From assembly GCA_022414725.1 (NCBI GenBank), contig CM039462.1, positions 18,213,213-18,277,212 of the forward strand: a DNA stretch of 64,000 nucleotides. Direction: 5' to 3'. The notes below the pieces were generated by a model. It did no database searches. It saw only the letters and a list, made by a program, of their open reading frames with translations, and was not told the DNA's origin. Numbering within the stretch: position 1 is the first letter of the stretch; each line of letters opens with the position of its first letter. Below are positions 1-9,891 of this stretch, piece by piece. Position numbers and translations under genes: made by a program. The DNA comes from Microglena sp. YARC. Its lineage: Eukaryota > Chlorophyta > Chlorophyceae > Chlamydomonadales > Chlamydomonadaceae.

Positions 1-203
1 GGAAGGGAAAACAACCTGTGCTTACGCTGTTATACTGTATATGATAGTATATATCATGTTAAGATGTGTGGGGAATGATGGACAGTACACACTGTCTGTA
101 CATGGTCAACTATAGCGATGACACTGTCTGTTTGTGTACTGTCTGTACGTGGTAAATGACTGACGGCATATTCTGATCTGATCTGATATTATACACTGGC
201 ACA

Positions 204-452
204 GTGACTTCATTTTTGTTTGACCTTGAATTACAGGAACCGAAATGGCGTCCGTTGGGAAGGTTCGTATTAGCCCCTTTTTCGCGCTTATATTCGTGTT
301 CTCTTCTGATATCAGTTTTAATGTGTGTTTGTTGGACAGCAGCTCCAAGTGGACAGCAGCTCCAAGATGCTGTTGGCTTTCCCTGTAACAAATGCGCTTC
401 CACATGGGACATTTTGAGTGTTCCGTTGTCGTTGGTCGGCCCTCGGCCGTAG
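204..452 (+). other. Open frame without recognisable family, 1-770 otherwise empty
   Basis: Nothing in 1-770 is recognised. An in-frame ATG at 245 (context GAAATGGCG) opens MASVGKVRISPFFALIFVF, a short hydrophobic start that could be a first exon, but no downstream exon was found. A 16-bp direct repeat (GGACAGCAGCTCCAAG) lies inside it at about 336 and 353. Confidence 0.15.
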
Positions 453-774
453 AGGATCACAGGATGCCATCATACCGGTCAAACATGAGCTTGTTCTTGG
501 TTATGGATCCATGTAACCAAGTTAAAGTTCAAGCTAGGTAAAGATTCATGAGCTGGTTCTTGGTTCGTTGCCCTAAGTTCAGGTGCTGCCTGAAGTTTGA
601 ATCCACGAAGAATGGCGGAACCACTGAGTCAGATGTACATCATGTGCGGTCAAGCAGAGTGCTTCAAAATATATGTTCAAAGACATGACTGTTTTAAAAC
701 TTTTCATGAGTCAAATCTGTGTTTTATGAGCCCGAATCTGTCTCTAGAGCCCAAATCTACGTTTGCAGCGAGGT

Positions 775-829
<55 letters not shown>
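775..829 (+). repeat. Poly-G run of 55 bases
   Basis: An uninterrupted G homopolymer of 55 bases. A second run of 34 G lies at 935-968, and shorter G or C runs recur across the window. Open frames through it are poly-glycine or poly-proline and are not genes. Confidence 0.98.
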
Positions 830-831
<2 letters not shown>

Positions 832-932
832 AGAAAAAAATATTTCGTACCTCATGTTCGATATGGTTAGAGAAGCGCAAGCAATAGTCGATACAAAACA
901 ATCATGTCGATACACCACAGGCGGCCGAGACA

Positions 933-934
<2 letters not shown>

Positions 935-968
<34 letters not shown>
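935..968 (+). repeat. Poly-G run of 34 bases
   Basis: A second uninterrupted G run only 105 bases after the first. The sequence between them, AAGAAAAAAATATTTCG and on, is not repeated elsewhere in the window. Confidence 0.98.
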
Positions 969-969
<1 letters not shown>

Positions 970-2540
970 GGGGGTCCGACCGTTTCCCAAGTTTATTTGT
1001 AATTCGTGTAACTTTCTTGCCAGTGCGATTTTTTGAGCGTGAAGTGCACCATCGACAGGGGATCGACGAGACGAGTACAAATCTGCAACCGATAGTCTGC
1101 TACACCCAGTGTGTAATTGGTGGGTGCCTTGGAAGGCACATCCAGGCTGGACGCCAGGCTGGACGTCACCTAAACCTTGGCGCCCAGTGTCGCACGAGCG
1201 GCAGTTAGGCTGAAAAGCGCGCGTTCGTATGCACTCCTCCCCACACACCACACACACACCATCACTCCCCACCCACCCCCACCACACCTGAGCAGACCCT
1301 CAGGCTCCAGAATACAATTTGAGTAAATTAAACCATGATAATGATGATGATAATGATACCGGTAGATAGACATACAGAAAACGCGTTCAGTCCTTTTGAT
1401 ACCTGGGTGATCTCCTCCAAGGGCGCGGATCTCTGAGCTGCCCAAGAAAGTTGTAAAAAGACTCTCAAAACTGAATACGGTAACTTAATAAGTCCGCAAT
1501 CGATATTTTTTTATTTTGGGTTGTACGGTTGGAAAGGCCTTGACAAGATGATGCTCATGTACCCCCTTTCCTATGATATACTGTCTGGGTGTCCAGATAT
1601 GAAGCCTCGGGGGGGGGGGGGGGCGGGGGTAGGGGGTGAAAAAACAATTTCCGAACATGCGGTCTACAAACTTTATTCCTGCCCCTCCCTCGGTCTGCAG
1701 CGTAAGATATTAGTAAACCGTATTACCGTAACTACCCCATGAGTATGAGTAACCTTTTCTGTTCTTCCACGAACGTATGTAGATGTTGGATCAATAATAT
1801 TTTGATAACAATGCTTATATTGATTTGATTGTTTTTGATAACGATAACATTTTTATCGCAAGATGTTTTACTGCTGAAAACGGCAAAACAAATTGCTCGC
1901 TGGTGCCATGTAAACAAGTTCGAGTACGGTAACCTGTTCAGTCCCGGGGGCCTACTAACGTTTTGAACAACCCTGGGCCCAAGGCATGCAAATAAGGTAC
2001 CGTATCTGAAGGTTCAAATACCGGTATATGTGTTACATATTCACTTCGGGGGAGTCAAGTCCATGTCTAGTTAACCCGTGACTATGGCTAGCTCCGGCTC
2101 ACGCTTTGGTGTTCTTAACTTCACGTCCTGTGAGTAACTGTATTACACGGATGTAACAATTTCAATTTCAATTTGACCCGTTTCCCCCCGTCTGTCTGAC
2201 TGCGGCGGAGGTATGTTCAAACCACCCAGTTTCAGATGCGGATCAGGGACTCAGGGGTCTAATTGTCGAACCACTCTTTACACTCTTTGCCTGTAAAACT
2301 GGACATGCCATGAAGCTGCCTAGAATCGTACGTAGGGGGATGGTCTATCAGTGTTAGTAGTACCCATGTGGCCCCAGTGCAAGCAAACGGGATGGGCCCC
2401 TCAACTCCACGCCTCGTTATAAGAAGTACCATTTATTTATACTCCTATGATTATGATAATAGCCCCTCCTAGTTGTCTAGAGTGAAATCGATAACTGTTT
2501 AGAAGTGGTAAAGAACTTTCCTCCGTGCTGTCGCGCGGTA

Positions 2541-2985
2541 GTCAGGAGCAGAGGGTCTGCGGAACCAAATAAACCCAACATGTTACCCATTCTCCCGTAC
2601 GTACACATGCATGCCAACGGGAGGGACGAGCCAGGGTACTTCAAACGGACCCCAGGGGTTGCGTCCTGGGACGCACCCTAATTCGGTAGGTTGCGTCCTA
2701 GGACGCAGTCAAATCTTTAAACTCCGTCCTACTATCAACAGAACCCGTAGCCCACGGAAATGGAGTGGTGGTGGGCCAATCAATTGATGGGTGAGACGCA
2801 ACCAACATCCTGAACCTGTGTCTTGGTCGCACCGGACCCTCCCATGTAGCGTCCTGCGACGCAGGACGCTGAGTCCTGCACTACCCTGGTAGTTAGACGC
2901 AGAGGGTCCACGAAACCAAAGAAACCCAACATGACACCCATTCTCCAGTTTGTACACATGCATGCGAACGGGAGGGACGTCCTGT
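2541..2985. repeat. Direct repeat of about 92 bp around GCGTCC palindromes
   Basis: Two copies at about 2541-2630 and 2890-2982 share AACCAAAnAAACCCAACATG and CACATGCATGCnAACGGGAG. Between them are several TTGCGTCCTAGGACGCAG-like palindromes. Related GACGCA words recur at 51395-51480. Confidence 0.75.
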
Positions 2986-3029
2986 GGGAGCTCCTACTAT
3001 TTTCAATTTTCTTGACTACGGTATTCCAG

Positions 3030-3320
3030 GTTACGAAAATCCCTGTATCCTGATTGGCTACCCCTGGACTGTAAAAACAAACACATTCCCCCACCCCCCC
3101 GCCAAATACCTGTATCCTAATTGGCCAACCCTGGATTGTAAAAACTAACACATACCCCCCCCCCCCCCCCCCCCCCCACCACCCCAAGATCCCTGTATCC
3201 TAATTGGCCAATCCTGGATTGTAAAAACTAACACATACCCCCCCACAAGATCCCTGTATCCTAATTGTATACCCCTGGACTGAAACAACTAACACATACC
3301 CCCCCCCCCCCCCCCCAAAT
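3030..3320. repeat. Tandem repeat of about 60-70 bp beyond the DDB1 stop codon
   Basis: Four to five units contain ATCCCTGTATCCTAATTGGC, then GGATTGTAAAAACTAACACA, then a run of C. They lie just downstream of the minus-strand DDB1 stop, so they would fall in its 3' UTR or flank. Confidence 0.85.
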
Positions 3321-3340
3321 CCCAGGAAGCCACGCCACAA

Positions 3341-3418
3341 CTAGTGCAAGCGAGCAATGTCTTCTACATGTTTTGTAAGCTCCTCCACTGATACTCCGCC
3401 ACCCACAAGCGTGGCCAC
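3341..3418 (-). CDS. DDB1: DDB1 terminal exon with stop codon
   Basis: A 78-nt exon of 25 codons plus TAG. The acceptor is TTTGCTCTCAG at 3419 and above. It starts VATLVGGG and ends EELTKHVEDIARLH, which aligns with the last helix of DDB1 that packs against propeller BPC. It joins in phase 0 to the exon ending AERMQQ. The residues between the two recognisable parts are shorter than in the human protein, as in plants. Confidence 0.92.
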   Translation of the reverse strand: MATLVGGGVSVEELTKHVEDIARLH

Positions 3419-3810
3419 CTGAGAGCAAACAAGGAGGTGGTGGTGTAAGTGATGTCAACATAACTTCCAACCAGCTTTACCTGGAAAAGTACAATTATTT
3501 TGTGTGTGTGGGGTGTGGGGAGGGTGGGGGGGTCGAGTCCCTGTATGGGTTGTATATTCAGGTAATGAATGGAATCACTGTATATTTTATTCAGGTAACA
3601 AATGAAATCACCGTAGAGTTTATTCGGGTAACGAATGTTTTCACTGTAAATTTTATTCAGGTACTGAGTGATACGTGTGGGTTGTCTGCCGTATTCAGGT
3701 AAGCCCATCTTGCCACCCATGGGCAGCAACATGCGTACAGTAAGGTTGGTAATTCCCTCAATATACTGGAAATACAAATATGGCGATGGTTATGAGGAGG
3801 AAAATAAGGG

Positions 3811-3846
<36 letters not shown>

Positions 3847-6800
3847 GCCAACAAATCCTCAGGAAAAGAAAGGCAATATTGCAGCAAGCTTGGTGGTTGC
3901 CCCCAGTGAAAGTGAACGGGCTGGCCCCTCCCAACCACACGCCTCGTAATAAGGCGTAATATTTATCTATTGCAGCAAGCTGTTGGAATACCCCTCCTAG
4001 ATGTTGTGGAGCGGGCTTGTCTTGGTCCAACAATGACCTGGCAATGACAATGGCAATGTAATGTAACACAACCATTATTCTGCTCACCTGCTGCATGCGC
4101 TCTGCCCCCAAGTCAAGGAACTGACCCAACAGGAGGCCGTCTACACCAGTCCCTTCGGCCTATTCGGCTACCCCCGGACTGTTTCTTACATTCGAATTCC
4201 CTTGGGCCAACAATGACCTGTCAATGACTATGACAATGGCAATGCAATGTAACACGACCACTATTCTGCTCACCTGCTGCATGCGCTCTGCCCCCAAGTC
4301 AAGGAACTGACCCAACAGGTCGCCGTCTACACCAGTCCCTTCAGCCTATTTGGCTACCCCCGGACTGTTTCTTACATTCAAATTCCCTTGGGCCAACAAT
4401 GACCTATGAATCACAATGACAATGCAATGTAACACAACCACTATTCTGCTCACCTGCTGCATGCGCTCTGCCCCCAAGTCAAGGAACTGACCCAACAGGT
4501 CGCCGTCTACACCAGTCCCTTCAGCCTATTTGGCTACCCCCGGACTGTTTCTTACATTCAAATTCCCTTGGGCCAACAATGACCTATGAATCACAATGAC
4601 AATGCAATGTAACACAACCACTATTCTGCTCACCTGCTGCATGCGCTCTGCCCCAAGTCAAGGAACTGACCCAACAGGTCGCCGTCTACACCAGTCCCTT
4701 CAGCCTATTTGGCTACCCCCGGACTGTTTCTTACATTCAAATTCCCTTGGGCCAACAATGACCTATGAATCACAATGACAATGCAATGTAACACAACCAC
4801 TATTCTGCTCACCTGCTGCATGCGCTCTGCCCCCAAGTCAAGGAACTGACCCAACAGGTCGCCGTCTACACCAGTCCCTTCAGCCTATTTGGCTACCCCC
4901 GGACTGTTTCTTACATTCAAATTCCCTTGGGCCAACAATGACCTATGAATCACAATGCAATGTAACACGACACTATTCTGCTCACCTGCTGCATGCGCAC
5001 TGCCCCCAAGTCAAGGAACTGACCCAACAGGTCGCCGTCTACACCAGTCCCTTCAGCCTATTTGGCTACCCCCGGACTGTTTCTTACATTCAAATTCCCT
5101 TGGGCCAACAATGACCTATGAATCACAATGACAATGCAATGTAACACAACCATTCTTCTGCTCACCTGCTGCATGCGCTCTGCCCCCAAGTCGAGGAACT
5201 GCTCCAACAAGTCTCCGTCAACGAAACCCTTGGATTCACTTGCCTTCCGCTCATTGCAGAAGGAGCGCCACGAGGTGTGATCAAAGCCGCCAACACCACG
5301 CACTACTTTTCGCATAGCATCCTGCCATTTGGGTTCCGGAGTTGATGTGAGTTGAGTTGATGTGAGTTGATTTGATTTGATCTGAGTTGATATGAGTTGA
5401 TGTGGGTTGATGTGATCAAAGCCCCCTAAACCATGCACTACATTTTGCATTGCATTGTGCCATTTGGGTTCCGGAGTTGATGTGAGTTGAGGTGTGGTCA
5501 AAGCCGCCAACACCACACACTCCTTTTCGCATCGCATCCTGCGACTCGGGTTCCGGAGTTGAGGTGTGGTTAGTTGTTGTGTGTTGAGGTGTGGTCAAAT
5601 CCCCCTACACCACACACTACTTTTCACATCCCATCCTGCCATTTGGGTTCCGGAGTTGAGTTGAGTTGAGTTGAGTTGAGTAGAGTTGGTGTGTTTTCAA
5701 AGCCGCCAACACCACGCAATACTTTTCGTATTGCATCCTGCCATTTGGGTTCCGGAGTTGAGATGTGTATCAGGTGCGTTGATCCGGTGGTTTGGCGCGT
5801 GGAGGTGAGTTGAGGTGAGTTTCAGGTGTCTTGAGGTGCGTTGAGGTGAGTTGAGGTGAGTTTCAGGTGCTTTGAGGTGCGTTGAGGTGAGTTGAGGTGA
5901 GTTTCAGGTGCCTTGAGGTGCCTTGAGGTGAGTTGAGGTGAGTTTCAGGTGCCTTGAGGTGCGTTGAGGTGTGTTGAGGTGCGTTGAGGTGAGTTGAGGT
6001 GAGTTTCAGGTGCCTTGAGGTGCGTTAAGGTGCGTTGAGGTGAGTTTCAGGTGCCTTGAGGTGCGTTGAGGTGAGTTTCAGGTGCCTTGAGGTGCGTTGA
6101 GGTGAGTTTCAGGTGTCTTGAGGTGCGTTGAGGTGAGTTGAGGTGAGTTTCAGGTGTCTTGAGGTGCGTTGAGGTGAGTTGAGGTGTTGGAGTTGAGGTG
6201 AGTTTCAGGTCTGTTGCCTGCTTGTTCGGGGTTGCCAAGGCAACAAGCAGACTACCGCTTGCATAGCGGGGTGGGGGGAAGCTAGTACCCACAAAGCCAG
6301 TACCCGCAAGCCAGATCTCCTAAGGTTTAGGGTTTAGGGGTTTATGGCTTAGGGTTAAGGGTTTAGGAGATCTGGCTTGTGGGTATTGGCTTTGTGAGTA
6401 CTAGCATCCCCCCTCAGCATAGCGGGGACTCAGGTTAAGGTGGCTGTACGATGAAAGGAAACAGTGCATATCAGTAATTCAGTCACTCAATTGTGATATC
6501 AATCTGGTAGCTTGAAAAGTGTACATCAGTAATGCAGTCACTCAATTGTGATATAAATCTGGTAGCGTTAAAAGTGTACATCAGCAATTCAGTCACTCAA
6601 TTGTGATATCAATCTGGTAGTGTAAAAAATGTACATCAGTAATTCAGTCACTAAATTGTGATATCAATCTGGTAGCGGAAAAAAGGGGTTATCGGTCATT
6701 CAGTCACTAAATTGTGATATAGATCTGGTAGCGGAAACAGTGTTTTTCTTTTCAGCTAAAAGCAGCAGCTTCTAGGCAGCTCCCCCTGACTGGCTATTCA

Positions 6801-9800
6801 GCCATAGCTAATGCAACCTTGTGTGTCTGAAAGCTGACAGAAGCCGCTGTCCAGAGCTGTCAAAATATTGGGGCTTGGCCCAGTAGCTGGCTCAGGGAGC
6901 TGCCTAGAAGCTGCTGCTCGTAGCTGAAAAGGAAAACATTGATCGGAAAAACGCTTTGATTCAAAGCAGCCAGACTATCATGTGCGAGAAACAATACAGG
7001 ATTGAAGTTTGTACCTGGAGCTTGGCCAGGATTTCAAACAAAGGCTTGGGCAAACTTGTAATGACACCAATGACCCCTTCAATCGTTACAAATAGTGCAA
7101 TAAGGGATGTACATCATGTGCAAGTGATGTACGTACCTGGAGCTTGGCCAGGATTTCAAACAAAGGCTTGGGCAGGCTTGCAATGACGCCAATGACTCCC
7201 TCAATCGTTACAAATAGCAAAGTTTTCAAAGCGGCAGCCTACAAGGGTGAGTGGGTTGGGAGGGTGGTTTTGGGGGTGGGTGGGTGGGTGGGAGGGTGAT
7301 TTGAGAGCCGATGACGCCGATGACTCCCTCAATCGTTACAAATAGCAACGTTTTCAAAGCGGCAGCCTGCAAGGGGCCACGTCATGGGGTTAGGTGCGCT
7401 GAGAGGTGGACCTAGTTTTTATTAAAATAAATAAATAAATGAATAGTACGCCATATTTTGAGGTTTGATGTTGAGGGGCCAGCCCGTTTGCTTGCACTGG
7501 GGACGAATAGCAATGTTTCAAAGCAGCAGCCTGTACGGGACCACATCATGGGGTTACGTGCGCTGAGAGGTGGACCAAGTTGTTATTTAAATAAATAAAT
7601 ACGGGACCAGGTCATGGGGTTAGGTGCGCTGGGAGGTGGACCTAGTTGTTATTCAAATAAATAAATACATAAATAAACAGTACGCCTTATTTCATCTTAG
7701 GTTTGAGGTTGAGGGGAGCAGCCTGTTTGCTTGCACTGGGGCCAACCACCACAGTCTTATTTACAACATTTCAGCGGATGATTTGGAATAGACCGTTGTA
7801 GGTCGTTCTTCGTACCTTGACTTTTTCAGACCCAATTTAAGACAATTCTCCCAGAATTGTCAGAAGTTTTGGAATTTTAGGCAAAACCTGAGGTACAAAC
7901 TAAGATTTGTTTCGGAACATCCAAATCCAAATCATCTGCTGAATTGCTACAAGGTGCTATTTGCAGCACACATGCTGAATGATGTACCTTGGTGTTTTGG
8001 GGGTCCTAAATTAGAGCCTTTTGGGATTGATTTTTGGGCTGCTCGTAGCGCCCCAAAGCTGCTAGCTGGTTAGGGGTGCTGCGAACGGGCTGTTGCGAAG
8101 AGCTCGCTGGGTGGCTGTATTCGCCGCCCTTCTGCCTATATTTGATTGATTGTGCGCATGCATGGTTGCATTGAGAAGCAAAATATTATAGACCATGAGT
8201 CTGAGCGACATAATCGGTCTGAAATGGGCGCCCAGAACGAATTGGCTCTCAGGACGAATTAGCGCTCAGAACGAATTGGCGCTCAGAACGAAATGGCGCT
8301 CAGAACGAAATGCGGAAAAAAAAGAATACAGGTGCTTATTTAGCGAATGTTCTCCGTCATTTCAAAATTCGGGTCGGGTAGGAAGTCGCACTGTAAGGCG
8401 CATGTGCTCTGTCATTTTGAAATTCGGGTCTGGTGGGAAGTCAGTACAGTTGAATTCGCGTGGTTCCCTGAACCCTAACCCGTAAAACGATAGCCAGCGC
8501 CTATAGCCAGCTAGCGCTACCTCGATAATCCATGTATGTTTACATATATATAGATAGACGTACATGAATACATACTGTGCATGCATACACTGATGTACAT
8601 ACATACATACATACTGTGCATACATACGCTGATGCTTACCTCTGAATCCGGTAGTCGCATGACCAGGGAGCCGGGTTGGAAACGATTCACAAACTCCCCA
8701 AGATGGAACTCTCCCACAATCTGTTTGGCAATGGGAGGGTGCGCTTTAGGTTGTGTGAGAGCAGGGCAGCGGTATTGATTGGCATTGTGATTACATTGTC
8801 ATAGACAATCTTTTGGGCAAGGGTAGGGTACTCAGATGGGAGGGTGCATAGATGGGAGGGTGCATAGATGGGAGGGTGCAAAGCTTTTGTGTGACATGGG
8901 GGGGCGCACATTGGGAGGGTGCACAGATTTTGTGTGACATGGGAGGGCGCACATTGGGAGGGTGCACAGATTTTGTGTGACATGGGAGGGCGCACATTGG
9001 GAGGGTGCACAGATTTTGTGTGACATGGGAGGGTGCACAATGGGAGGGTGAACAGATTTTGTGAGACAGCAGGGCAGCAGTATTTATTGCTATTTTATTA
9101 CGCTGTCACAGGCAATCTGTTTGGCAATGGGAGGGTGCGAATTAGGTTGTGTGAGAGCAGGATAGTGGTATTTATTGACTGTTATGATTCATTTACGCAC
9201 ATCCGTACTCAGTTGATTATGTGAGGATGGTTGGAAGACCCCCCTGGAAGCCAGGGAGTGGGCTTGTCTCGGGTCAGCACAGGGTGCGGATTGGGTTGTG
9301 TGAGAACTGGGCAGTGGTATTTATTGGCATTTGTATTAAATCGTCTTAAATGCGCCGAAGGTTGCACCCCCACCCAACTTTATACCACACCCACCTCCAG
9401 CCTGTTTCTCTCCCCGTTGGTTGCAGCGTCGCTGTTCTTTCACACCACTTAAGGTTGTTGGAGTTTCTACTGCCAACGGTGATGGTGACCCCTCTTCCAA
9501 CCACTAATCTTACCCCCCCCCCCCCCCTCTTTACCACACCCCTCCAGCTTGTTTCGCTCCCTCGTCGGTTGCAGCGTCGCTGTTCTTTTCGCACCACGTA
9601 CATGTTATTGGAGTTCTCTGCTGCCAAATGGGTGACGTTGACCCCCTCTTCCAACCACAATCTTCAGCCCATTTGCCCCCCCCCCCCCCCCCCAAACCCA
9701 AACCCAACCCTCCTTATACCACACCCACCTCCAGCCTGTTTCGCTCCTCGTCGGTTGCAGCGTCGCTGTTCTTTCGCACCACATAAAGGTTGTTGGAGTT

Positions 9801-9860
9801 CTCTGCTGCCAAATATGTGATGGACCCCCACTTCCAACCACCAATCTTCAGCCCATTCCG

Positions 9861-9891
<31 letters not shown>

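Noticed and set aside
597..1287. Glycine-rich and proline-rich open frames
   Set aside because: They are translations of the poly-G runs and have no other support.
9350..9820. Plus-strand proline-rich frame of 156 codons
   Set aside because: It is the complement of the DDB1 junction array and is made of C runs.
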